Source: VRUE01 sp963796705
GTDB lineage: Bacteria > Actinomycetota > Thermoleophilia > Solirubrobacterales > 70-9
Length of the DNA stretch: 64,000 bases
Assembly: GCA_963796705.1 (NCBI GenBank)
Contig: CAWCMK010000007.1
Span: forward strand, 1 to 64,000
Direction: 5' to 3'
How positions within the stretch are numbered: the stretch's first letter is position 1; every line of letters starts with the position of its first letter. The notes beneath the pieces were generated by a model. That model worked only from the letters and a program-made list of their open reading frames with translations. It had not been told where the DNA came from and did no database searches. A program made the position numbers and the translations under genes. Positions 1-8,304 of the stretch are shown piece by piece.

Positions 1-229
1 GCTGGACCCCGCGACTCGCGTGCCTTCACCGGCGTTTTCCAACCCCGTGCGTCTTAATCTCGACCTATCGAGGGATCAATGGTGGAAGGCAGCAATGCAC
101 CGAGAGGGCTTCCCACCTCCTTACCACCGCGAGCGCCAAGTTATCTTTTGCCGATCGTCATAGCGTCTAGCCGGTGATACAGCGAGGATGATGTCCAATA
201 AGCATGCTCGTTACAACCGTTCCAAGGTA

Positions 230-690
230 AGGGCACCCCGAGAGGCCGGATTTCGACTGGAACTTTCGGTTCTCGGGATCTGCATATGCAAAGACGGCAT
301 AGAGGCGCCGCTCCTTCGTCTGCCGGGCGGCTCGTAGGCTCTTCGGGAGCCGCCTAGGGAGTTAAATTCTCGAGGACTGAGCGGATAGAAGCGACGTTGG
401 CAATGGTGCGTTCTCTGTCAGTCTGCGGGCCAGTCCAGCGCCAAAGCGTTGTAGCGACAAAGCTGCGACGCGCTAGGAGGCATGGGAACGTTCGTTTCGG
501 CCGCCCGCGGGTTATGATCTGTCTTCGCCTCAGCGCCTTCTGCTTTTGAACGTCCGGACAGCGCGCAAAGTGGATTGTGCCCTACTGGGTCATCCTCATG
601 TGGCCAGGGCGCCAGCCGTAAGCACGCTAAGCGCGATGAGGGCCAGCGAGGCCATGAAAATTCGCGCGCGAAGATGTAGCCGAGTCATCT
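230..690 (-). pseudogene. Decayed small secreted protein, copy A
   Basis: Read leftward from about 690, the sequence opens with a recognisable signal peptide (MASLALIALSVLTAGALA) that quickly meets stop codons. Scattered in different frames downstream are SQLCRY, REFNSL and RLYAVFAYAD followed by LSGC. The same pieces occur in the same order in copy B at 1815-2300, and the DNA of the two copies aligns over most of its length. I infer a dead gene for a short exported protein of unknown function. Lower GC and many stops suggest older decay than copy B. No function can be assigned. Confidence 0.5.
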
Positions 691-1700
691 CGATACAAAA
701 TACACCCAACCATCGGAAGAGTCCCGGCGGAACCATGGGTCGATCCGGGGACGCCTGTGACAGGCAGCAGCCTGGCGGTCTGCAAGGGTCCCACGGGATA
801 GAAACACCAACTTCGACCTAACGGCACATGCTAGCCTGCTTCTTCTGCTGACGGAGTCAGACACGGCTCTCAGGCCCCGGGCCTGCATGAGATTTAAGGT
901 ACCCCTCGCGACCAGTTCGCCTGGGCCGGGCCACTCTTCGCGTCCCCCTATCCCCCCCGGAGCGCGGAGCGCATTGACAGCCGCGCCAAGCAAGACCCTC
1001 TACCGGCGGTGCGGCGCTTCGCAGCTTTAGCAGCCTCGATGGAGGCGGACAAGGCCATGGACAGAATCGTGGATTCGCATCCACCCCCACGCCGTTTGCC
1101 TGAGCGGTTTGGGGCCTCTCGCGGCAGCCGACCACGCCCCCACACCATGAGAAAGAATCAGGTGGTGAGCGGTCGTGGTCGGCTGCCGAGTTCGGATAGG
1201 GCAGTGGACAAGCGGCGGGGGGGTTGCGGTGGCTGGGCCCGGGGATCGGAACGGATTCGGAAGGACGGATGCGGATTTGGTTGGGTGGCGGAGAGAGGTG
1301 CCGGAGAAGGAGAGGAAAGTGAGCTGCGGGCGGGGTTGTTTCGGCCGGAGGAGTTCGGGTTCGCGGGGTGGTTCGGTGGACGGAGCGGCCGGCACGGCGG
1401 GTTCGCGTTGGGCCGCGGTTTGCCCGGTCCCTGAGCACGGGTCCATCTGGTTTCGCGTCTGGTCCGGTTGGCTCGGCCGTTTGCTCCTAGATTCGGCCGA
1501 CGAGGTCGGCCACCGAGAGAGGGGGCGGATGCAGAAGCGGATCGATGGCGCCCAGGCGCTGATCCAGTCGGCTTGGCCGAGTTCGATGCTGGGCGGAAGA
1601 CCTCGAGCGCGCCTTGGTGAGCCTCGGAGTGCAGACCGCGCCCTCCGCACAGTGGCGCAAACCTAGCGCCGCGAGACGCCGCCGCGGGGCGACCATGCCT
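691..1700. other. No supported gene; decayed element DNA
   Basis: Several overlapping open frames of 60-207 codons exist on both strands here, but they are GC-driven shadows with runs of Arg, Pro and Gly and no domain I recognise. The stretch lies between two copies of a dead gene, inside what looks like an eroding integrated element. I see no RNA gene. Confidence 0.5.
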
Positions 1701-1815
1701 CGCGCGGTCAGCGCCGCGAGGAGCTGCTGCGCGCGGTCAAGACCAGCCCCGGTGCTTGTCCCGCAGAGCTCGCGAAGATCGGTATTCAGCGCCGCTCCAC
1801 TGACCCAATAGGGCC
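1590..1815 (+). pseudogene. Possible remnant of a small helix-turn-helix protein
   Basis: From about 1709 one frame reads QRREELLRAVKTSPGA followed by CPAELAKIGI. This resembles the first helices of winged-helix proteins in which a basic or coiled N-terminal half leads into an HTH. A piece upstream in the same general direction (EDLERALVSLGV) could be the N-terminal part. No start codon with a ribosome site, and no intact wing, can be seen before the stop-rich sequence begins. This is a weak call based on a short motif only. Confidence 0.25.
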
Positions 1816-2300
1816 GGTGGGCTCAGCCCTTGCCGCCGGTCAGGACTTTGAGCCTGCGGATCAGCTGCGGCGTCGCCCAGAAGGACGGCTGCGGCCGTTC
1901 CAGACAAACGAGCATCCCGAGAGGTGCACTTCGACCGGGACCTTCGGTTCCGCGGTGGCGTACGCGAAGATGGCGTAGAGCCGGGCGCCTTCGTCGAACG
2001 GGCAATGGTCGGGCCTTCGGGGAAGGCCTGCAGCGCGTCGAATTCCCTGGCGATCGAGCGGACTTCGCGGCCTTGCTGAGGATGCGTTCGTTGCGTAGCT
2101 CGCCGACGCGGGCATGCGTCTGCGAGTCTGGTGCCGGCGCCGAAGCCGTAGTAGCGGCAGAGCTGCAGGGCACTGGGGGCCATCGGGACGGTCGCTTCGG
2201 CGGCGCGCGGGTTTCGGTCGGTCTTCGCCTCTTGCCATCCTGCTTTTTGATTCGCGGACAGCGGCCGAAGCGGATCGCCCTCGGTCGGGCGGTGCCCGAG
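1815..2300 (-). pseudogene. Decayed small secreted protein, copy B
   Basis: Reading leftward, three frames are needed to follow one protein: ALQLCRYYGFGAGTRLADA, then REVRSIAREFDALQAFPEG, then a shift to CPFDEGARLYAIFAYATAE and VEVHLSGCSFVWNGR. This order (CRYYG, a polar linker, REFDAL, CP.D.G, aliphatic strand, SGC, NGR) looks like a short exported protein family of unknown function seen in soil actinobacteria; that family memory is loose. Two or more frameshifts make it non-functional. It is the better-preserved copy of the remnant at 230-690 and has the same orientation. Confidence 0.5.
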
Positions 2301-2441
2301 GCGGGAAGCGCGAAGGCCGCCGCCGCGGAGTCATGGCGGTGGCGAGCGCAGGGAAAACAGACGCGACCGGAGCATCTCGGTCGAGAAAACACCGGGCCAA
2401 GGAGAAGTTGCGCAGGCCGCCGAAATCCAAACGCGGCGCCT

Positions 2442-2473
2442 GGCCCACCTCTACTTGCAGGGTGAGGTGGGCC
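2442..2473. repeat. Hairpin 1, partner of an inverted copy at 3577-3601
   Basis: GGCCCACCTC (2442-2451) and GAGGTGGGCC (2464-2473) form a perfect 10-bp stem around a 12-nt loop containing ACTTGCAGG. The core 2444-2471 reappears in reverse complement at 3577-3601, differing only by small gaps. It sits 75 bp upstream of the first replication-relaxation-type gene. Confidence 0.6.
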
Positions 2474-2545
2474 CCGACAACTCCTACCGAGCCGGATCAC
2501 AGGAACTGGGGGGGCGAAACGGCCCTCTCTCCGTCTTGTTCACAA

Positions 2546-3247
2546 ATGATGCAGAGCCCCCTCAGATCCCCCGCCCCGCCCGCGCCGCCGCGCGACCGCG
2601 ACCAGGAGCTGGTCCGCTTCGTCGGCCGCCACGGCCTCGTCGCGATGCGCCACGTGATGGCCGAGCTTGGGGTCGGCCGCACCGCCGCCTACCGCCGCGT
2701 CGCGGCCTGCGTCGAAGCCGGCCTCTTGGAGCGCCTCGACCTGCTCTCCACCGAGCCCGGCCTGCTGCGCGCGACCCGCGAGGGCCTGCGCTACGCCGGC
2801 CTCGGCCTGCCGCTGGCAAACGTCTCGCCCGGCGCGGTCGATCACATGCTGCGCTGCGCCACCACCGCGCAGCTGCTCGGCCGCCACTACGGCCACGAGC
2901 GTGATCCGCAGCGAGCGCGAGATCGTCCTCGCCGAGCAGATCGCGGAGCGCGCGATGGCCAGCGCCGACCTCGGCGAACGCCAGCGGCCGGACCCACGCC
3001 TGCACCGTCCCGACCTCGCGATCCTCACCGACGAGGGCACGATCGCAATCGAGGTGGAGCTGACGCCGAAGGCGCCGCGCCGCCTCTACGCGCTGATCCG
3101 CGCCTGGCGCTGGACGATCGGCATGGGCACTGCTCAGAGGTCCACTACCACTGCGCCCCCGGTCAGACGCGCAAGGCGGTGGAGCGCGCCGTCTACAAAG
3201 TGCGTGCCGAGCAGTTCATCCAGATCGGCGAGGCGGTGCCGCGATGA
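2546..3247 (+). pseudogene. Replication-relaxation-like protein, frameshifted
   Basis: The ATG at 2546 opens a winged-helix domain: LVRFVGRHGLVAMRHVMAEL, then VGRTAAYRRVAACVEAGLLE, the usual start of replication-relaxation (MobC-like) proteins on actinobacterial integrative elements. After about 2902 the frame changes by one base and continues as VIRSEREIVLAEQIAERAM with the nuclease-like strand RPDLAILTDEGTIAIEVELT. Around 3122-3140 it returns to the first frame (VHYHCAPGQTRKAVERAVY) and stops at 3245-3247. Intact it would have about 230 residues. Family members are thought to act in plasmid or element DNA processing. Two shifts make it a pseudogene unless the assembly carries indel errors. 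Confidence 0.6.
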
Positions 3248-3574
3248 CCACCACACGGCATTCGATGACGAGAAGTCCAAATCAAGCCAAGGACCCAGCA
3301 AAGCACGGCCAGGACAAGACACAGAGTCTCCTGGCTTATCCGAGGGCTCTGCCAGCCGACGTCCAAGCCCTCTCAGCGACCCCAACCCCGCAGCCCGACA
3401 CACTACGAACCCCAAACAGGTGTTCGCTTTTGTCCGAGGACGGAGCTGGCCAAGGCCCTGGTGAACACCACCCGGACCAAACCGCCTCGCGTCTGGACAG
3501 AAGTAGCGACATGCCAGCGACGATTCCAACCATCGCGAGCCAGCGCCACGGCGGAGAACGCGGCCACCCCGCCT

Positions 3575-3611
3575 CGCCCACCTCACCTGCAAGTAGGTGG
3601 GCGGGGCGAGG
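3575..3611. repeat. Hairpin 2, inverted copy of hairpin 1
   Basis: CGCCCACCT (3575-3583) pairs with AGGTGGGCG (3595-3603) around an 11-nt loop. CCTCG just before the left arm can pair with CGAGG (3607-3611) after a bulge. The reverse complement of 3577-3601 matches hairpin 1 apart from about three missing bases, loop sequence ACTTGCAGG included. Confidence 0.6.
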
Positions 3612-3625
3612 TTTCTGGCGCAAAA

Positions 3626-3681
3626 CGGCCTCTGGGACGACAGGTAATTGATGAAGACCTTTGCCAGTCGCCCAGAGGCCG
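3626..3681. repeat. Inverted repeat with 11-bp arms
   Basis: CGGCCTCTGGG (3626-3636) and CCCAGAGGCCG (3671-3681) are perfect inverted arms separated by 34 nt of AT-richer sequence. Pairing can extend inward (ACGAC against GTCG) with one bulge. It lies 23 bp right of hairpin 2, so the two form a compact structured block in the element. Confidence 0.55.
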
Positions 3682-4021
3682 AACGGCAAGCCCCAGGAGG
3701 GGCAATGCCGCAACCCGGCGCGGAATCGCCGCCCCTCCCCCGCGCCCGACTCTCTATCCACCGGGTCCAGTCTCAAATGACGGCGGGTCGCTCACTCCTC
3801 GCTCTCATCTGCCGCGCCCCGTCTCCCGGCCTCAGCCCTCGCACCCTCGGCTGCTCCGATCGCACTCGGCGCGAGCACGATCGCCTCGGCGCCGGCGACA
3901 CAGCGGCTCCTCTCCTCCGCGCTGGAAGCAGCGCTCCAGCGCCCGCCCGGCGCCCCGGCTGCCCCGCCCCTGGCGGCGCGGTTCAGGGTGCGCAGCGCCC
4001 GCCCTCGGGGGACAGAGGGAT

Positions 4022-5640
4022 ATGGGAATGAGCGGAGCCTCCTCTCGCAGCCGCTCCCGTCAGGGCGACCCAACCCTTTCGGAGCTTGACCTGCGGATCC
4101 TCGATCTGCTTTCGAGCCAACGGGTGCTGACCCAGACCCAGCTCGCCGCGCTTCTCCCAGAGACCCCGGAGCGGACCCTGCGCTACCGCTGCGCCCGCCT
4201 CGCCGACCACGACCTCCTGGGCCGCACCCGCCCCTACCGCGAACGCGGCTCGGCGCCCCATCACCTCTGGCCGACGCGCAAGGGCGAGGCGATCGCCAGC
4301 GGCTCACCGCCGCCTCGCGGCGGCGAGCGCCGCGAGCCCAACCCGCTCTTCCTCGCGCACGCCGCCGGCCTCAGCGAGTTCTATGTGGCGCTCGCGAGGA
4401 AGCTCCCCGATGGGGCGAGGCTCGCCCGCTTCGCTCGCGAGGGCGAGGCGCGCGAGCCATTTGCCGACTGGTCCGGCAGAGAGAAGCGTGCGATCGCTCC
4501 CGACGCGCTGGTCGAAGTCCTCGACGCCGAGGGGCGTCACCTGCTCGCCTTCGTCGAGCTCGACATGGGGACGATGTCCCACCGCCGCCTGAAGGAGAAG
4601 GCGGCGGGCTACGGCGAGTACGCAAGAGCCGAAGCCTGGCGCGAGCGCCATCGCTTCTGCCCGGCGCTGCTCTTCATCACCACGACCGAGAAGCGAGCCC
4701 GCTCCTTCCTCGCGGCGATCGCAAGGCAGTCGGAGCGCAGCTCCCTGCTCCTCACTGGCGCTTGCGATCGGGTCCGCGATATCGACAACTGCATCACTGA
4801 TGCCATGCTGGCTGCTGAGCCTCGACGGCGGCGCGCGAGCGGTGGACCTGCTTGGCGCCCTTGGCGAGGCGCGCCGGCCCTACGAGGAGGAGCGCGAGCG
4901 CCAGCTCGCCCGGCAGCGCGAGGAGGAAGACAAGCGGGAGCGCCTGCGCTCCGATCCCGAGGCGCTACGCGAGCACCTGCGCTACTGGAAAGGGCGCTGG
5001 AGGATCGAGCGCCTTCCCGAGCCGGCGAGAACTGCAGTCGAGATCGCCCTCGAAAGAGATGGCGCGACCAGAGACCCCGAGCGCCGGGCGCTGCTGGCGC
5101 TCGGGGCGCTGTTTGACGACCCGCTCCACCTCCAGCTTGCCGATCGCAAGCCGAGCCCCGAGGAGCGTGCCGCCCTTGAGGGCCTGGCTTCCCACTACCG
5201 CTCCGAGCAGCTTCTCCTCATCGGCGAGCTGGCCGAGCGCTTCGGGGAGGGGCCGGCGCTGCGCAATGCGCGCGAGCGGATCGAAGCCGGCGAGCTGCTG
5301 GGTGCTGCGGACTCCTCCTGGCTCAAGCAAAGGGCAGAAGAGGATCAGCGCTCGCGCGCCGAGCAGCAGCGACTTCGCGGCGCCTATCTGGAACGGCGCG
5401 AGAGCAGAGGCCAAGCGGCTGGCGAAGGCCCAAGGCCTCGCGGCACGCCTTCGCAAGGGGCCGGAGGCTTTCCTCGAGGAGATCGATCAGAGCTCGCTTC
5501 GCCGCTGCCGCGACTGCGAGGAGACCGCCTATCCGGACCCGGAGCGGGCGGGGAGCTACGCAAAGCGCCATCTCGCCGAGCGCTGCCACTACTGCGGCAG
5601 CGGGGCCCTCGCAGAGATCGAGAACCCAAGGCGGCCCTGA
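4022..5640 (+). pseudogene. Second replication-relaxation-like protein with C-terminal zinc ribbon, frameshifted
   Basis: The ATG at 4022 follows AGAGGGA. The N-terminus holds a winged helix (LDLRILDLLSSQRVLTQTQL, then RTLRYRCARLADHDLLGRT) and then a nuclease-like segment: IAPDALVEVLDAEGRHLLAF, VELDMGTM, RLKEKAAGYGEYARAEAW. That layout matches replication-relaxation proteins. The frame shifts near 4800-4850 into a charged coiled region (RRPYEEERERQLARQREEED) and again near 5385-5400 into the end, which carries CRDCEE and CHYCGSG, a four-Cys zinc-ribbon pattern. Reconstructed length is about 540 residues. Two shifts imply decay or draft errors. Its job is probably in replication or mobilisation of the element; no enzyme activity is claimed. 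Confidence 0.6.
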
Positions 5641-5916
5641 TGGCAGGGCGCGAGGACAAGATCTCCGAGCGGCGTCAGGGGAGGGCCGCATCGCCCGAGC
5701 GCCGGGCGAAGAAACCCCCGCATCGAAATCACCCCCTCCCCAGCTCAATACCGCCAGCTCTGCCGCGACCTGGCGGCGCTTCGTGCGCACGGTGCGGCCT
5801 CCAACACGGCGGCGATCCTCGAGGCGGTCAGCCACGCCGCCGACAGCGCTAAGGTCGTAGGCAGATCCCAGAAGACCGTCCCGAAGCGCCTGCCCCGCGC
5901 CAAGGCCCGTCGTTAG
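5640..5916 (+). pseudogene. Small element gene before the recombinase, frameshifted
   Basis: The ATG at 5640 overlaps the previous stop by one base (TGATG). It reads MAGREDKISERRQGRAASPE and RRAKK, then meets a CCCCC run near 5716, after which the sensible frame is one base over: RIEITPSPAQYRQLCRDLAA, ASNTAAILEAVSHAADSAKV, ending at the TAG 5914-5916. Intact it would be about 92 residues, hydrophilic and helical, with a basic tail (PKRLPRAKARR). Small genes of this kind often precede recombinases on these elements. I do not recognise the family. The stop TAG is part of the AGGAGG ribosome site of the next gene. Confidence 0.45.
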
Positions 5917-5925
5917 GAGGTAAAC

Positions 5926-8301
5926 GTGCCAAGCGAGCCCGGCCCCCCAGCCGTCCTCTACGCCGCCAAGTCGACCGAGGACAAGCACGGCTCGATCCCC
6001 GACCAGTTGGATAAGACCCGCCGCCTGGCCGAGGTCGAGAGCTGGTCGGTGCGCGGCGAGTTCTCTGATGAGGGCTTCTCCGCCTACAGCGGCAACCGCG
6101 GCCCCGACCTGGAGCGGGCCAAGGCCCTGGCGATCGAGCTGGCGCAAGAGCATGGCGAGTGCCTGCTGGTCGCCCTGCACTCAGACCGCATCGCCCGCGG
6201 AGCCGGTGATAGGCCCGGAGCCGCCGACCATCTGGTCGAGGTCGTCGCCCACCTGCGCCGCCACAGCGTCCGGCTGCGCACGGTCGAGGATGACTTCTTC
6301 GCCGACGAGCGGATCGGCCTCCTGATGGCAGCGGTGCAGGGGCAGCGCAACTCTGAGGACTCGCGGCGAAAGTCCGAGTCGGTCGCCGCCGGCCTGCGCC
6401 GCCGGGCCTCTGAGCGCGGCATGTTCTCCGGCCCCGCCCCCTACGGCTACGCCTACGCGGAGGACGGCAGCGGGCTGGCGATCGTTCCCGCGCAGGCGGC
6501 GATCGTGCGCCGGATCTTCGCCGAGTACGTCGCCGGCCGCAGCCTGACCGCCATCGCCCAGGGCCTTCACCACGACAGGGTGCAGACCAAGAAAGGCGTG
6601 CGCTGGCGCCAGTCGACCGTCTCGGGAATCGTCAGAAATCCGGTCTACGTCGGCAAGCTCAAGTACAAGGACGAGCTGTTCGAGGGCGTGCACGAGCCGA
6701 TCATCGGCGCCGAGCGCTGGGAGGAAGCCGCGCAGCTGATTGCCGCGAAACCCTCAAAGCGCGGTCGCCCGCCGAAAGCAAAGCGCCACCTGTTCACCGG
6801 CGGCTTCCTACGCTGCGCGGCCTGCGGGGATGCGATGTGTCCCAGGACAAGGCCCGAGAGCGCTTACGAGTTCTATGAATGCAACGGGCGCATCCACGGC
6901 TGCAAGACGGGCGCGCTCCGCCGCGCCGATATCGACGGCGCGGTGCTCGCCCACTTCGAGCAGACGGTGCTAGACGTGGAGGCAACGCGCGAGCAGGTCG
7001 CGGCGGCGATGGATCGCAAGCTGATCGAGGCAAGGGCTCTCCTGGCGAGCGCCGAAGCCGAGGCCAAGGACGCCAAAGCCCGACTTGCCAAGATCAACCG
7101 TGACTACTCACACAGCGATCTCAGCATCGCCGAGTGGCGTGGGTTTTGCGACGAGCTCGAGCCGGAGGAGGTGGCCGCCCGGGCAGAGGTCGAGCGCCTG
7201 CGCGAGCAGGTCAAGGCAGCCGAGTCAGGCGCGGCGGTGGGTGCCGCAGAAGCCCAGGTCATCGAGCAATTGGCCGAGCTGCGCGCGGCGATCGCCGGGG
7301 ACGTCAACGCGGCCGAGGGAATCGAGGCGGTGCGGGCCGTGCTGCAGAGGCTCTTTGAGGGCTTCCTGCTTCATCTGGAGGTCCCGAGCGAGGCCCACGT
7401 TGAGCTGATCGGCGACGGCTACTGGATCGAGCCGATCGTCAACGAGCGGGCAATCGCCGGCTATGACGAGAAGATGAAGCCGGTCCTTGCCAGGGAACCG
7501 CTTCAGCAAGCCGGAAACAATTACGGCGACGGTTCGGTGGCGCTGCTCGACCTCGACGCCGGCGAGGCCGAGGATGCCGCCGCAAGGCTCGGCGAGCAGG
7601 CGTTCGGGATCGGGGCCGACGTCACCGACCACGGCGCGATGATGGCCGCCGTGGCGGAGACAGTCGAGCGCTTCGGCGGCCTCGATGTGGCGGTCGCCAA
7701 CGCCGGCATCGCGCAGTCGCGCCTGATGACCACGCGGGCGATCGGCACCGAGGAATGGGAGCGGGTCTTCGAGGTCGACCTGCTCGGCGTCTGGCGAACC
7801 TGCCGGGCGGCGCTGCCGCAGGTCGTCGAGCGGCGCGGCCAGTTGGTCCTGATCTCCTCCGTCTACGCCTTCATGAACGGGATGGGCAACAGCCCCTACG
7901 CGGTCGCCAAGGCCGGGGTCGAGTCGATGGGCCGGACTCTTCGCACCGAGCTGCTGCCGCAGGGCGCGAGCGCCACCGTCGGCTACTTCGGCTGGGTCGA
8001 CACGAAGCTCGTCCAGGATGCGATGGCCCAGGAGGACGCCGGGCGCCTCAACGAGTCCACCCCCGACTGGCTGCTGAAGCGGATCACCCCGGCGCAAGCC
8101 GGAGCCGCCCTGGTGAGCGGCATCGAGGAACGGGCCCCACGGGTCTTCGCGCCGAAGTGGTGGCGCTACGTCTCGGCGATGCGCGGGATCGTGATGCCGC
8201 TGCTCGATCGGCGCATGGAACGCGACAACCGCATGGCCACCTTCCTGCGCGACCTAGACGCGAAGACCGTCGACGCCGAGCGCACCTTCTCCGGCGGCTG
8301 A
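5926..8301 (+). CDS. Large serine recombinase fused in frame to an SDR remnant
   Basis: The GTG at 5926 is preceded by AGGAGGT at ideal spacing. Residues 9-150 are a resolvase-type catalytic domain (YAAKSTEDKHGSIPDQL with the likely nucleophile Ser16, and HSDRIARG). Residues 165-285 are the recombinase domain (PYGYAYAEDG, AEYVAGRSLTAIAQGL, GIVRNPVYVGKLKY). Then come a zinc ribbon (CAACG ... C ... C), a long coiled coil (about 345-440) and a short tail. In most serine recombinases the third residue after the Tyr is Arg; here it is Ala14, which I recall as normal for this actinobacterial subfamily. From about residue 536 the protein continues without a stop as the C-terminal two thirds of an SDR. 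The function would be site-specific integration and excision of the element. The chimera is explained by integration inside the SDR gene. Confidence 0.85.
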   Translation: MPSEPGPPAVLYAAKSTEDKHGSIPDQLDKTRRLAEVESWSVRGEFSDEGFSAYSGNRGPDLERAKALAIELAQEHGECLLVALHSDRIARGAGDRPGAADHLVEVVAHLRRHSVRLRTVEDDFFADERIGLLMAAVQGQRNSEDSRRKSESVAAGLRRRASERGMFSGPAPYGYAYAEDGSGLAIVPAQAAIVRRIFAEYVAGRSLTAIAQGLHHDRVQTKKGVRWRQSTVSGIVRNPVYVGKLKYKDELFEGVHEPIIGAERWEEAAQLIAAKPSKRGRPPKAKRHLFTGGFLRCAACGDAMCPRTRPESAYEFYECNGRIHGCKTGALRRADIDGAVLAHFEQTVLDVEATREQVAAAMDRKLIEARALLASAEAEAKDAKARLAKINRDYSHSDLSIAEWRGFCDELEPEEVAARAEVERLREQVKAAESGAAVGAAEAQVIEQLAELRAAIAGDVNAAEGIEAVRAVLQRLFEGFLLHLEVPSEAHVELIGDGYWIEPIVNERAIAGYDEKMKPVLAREPLQQAGNNYGDGSVALLDLDAGEAEDAAARLGEQAFGIGADVTDHGAMMAAVAETVERFGGLDVAVANAGIAQSRLMTTRAIGTEEWERVFEVDLLGVWRTCRAALPQVVERRGQLVLISSVYAFMNGMGNSPYAVAKAGVESMGRTLRTELLPQGASATVGYFGWVDTKLVQDAMAQEDAGRLNESTPDWLLKRITPAQAGAALVSGIEERAPRVFAPKWWRYVSAMRGIVMPLLDRRMERDNRMATFLRDLDAKTVDAERTFSGG
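7505..7540. other. Probable attachment-site junction (right end of integrated element)
   Basis: Alignment with the intact SDR at 8305 starts abruptly near 7526-7533 (GSVALLDLDAGEAE against ASVAVLDLDAGQAS). Sequence left of this point is recombinase tail with no SDR similarity, so the element/chromosome border is here. No SDR 5' fragment was seen anywhere to the left, so the other border is presumably outside the window. Confidence 0.6.
7530..8301 (+). pseudogene. SDR gene truncated at its 5' end by the element
   Basis: This segment encodes SDR residues from the second beta strand onward: DVTDHGAM, VANAGIAQSRL, the Ser-Tyr-Lys set (ISSVYAFMNGMGNSPYAVAKAG) and a C-terminal domain ending RRMERDNRMATFLRDLDAK. 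The TGxxxGIG cofactor loop, about the first 32 residues, is missing, so it should not bind NAD(P) on its own. It is very similar to the next gene, including ERAPRVFAPKWWRY, so the pair arose by tandem duplication before the integration. Any translation would come from the recombinase start. Confidence 0.75.
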
Positions 8302-8304
8302 GAG

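Larger units (their letters stand above)
3248..4021. other. Structured intergenic region of the element
   Basis: No convincing gene is present. An open frame starting at 3244 (ATGA overlap) has a Pro/Ser/Thr/Gln-rich, domain-free translation and runs through both hairpins described below, so I do not call it. The right half, up to the start at 4022, is GC-rich with no recognisable product. The two inverted repeats at 3575-3611 and 3626-3681 make this a candidate cis-acting site such as an origin or transfer site. That role is inference. Confidence 0.45.

Noticed and set aside
857..1666. Several overlapping open frames of 100-207 codons on both strands
   Set aside because: Arg/Pro/Gly-rich shadows in GC-rich DNA without motif, start context or neighbours.
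3244..3651. 135-codon open frame with ATGA overlap after the first replication-relaxation gene
   Set aside because: Domain-free Pro/Ser/Thr/Gln-rich translation that runs through two hairpins; looks like chance opening.
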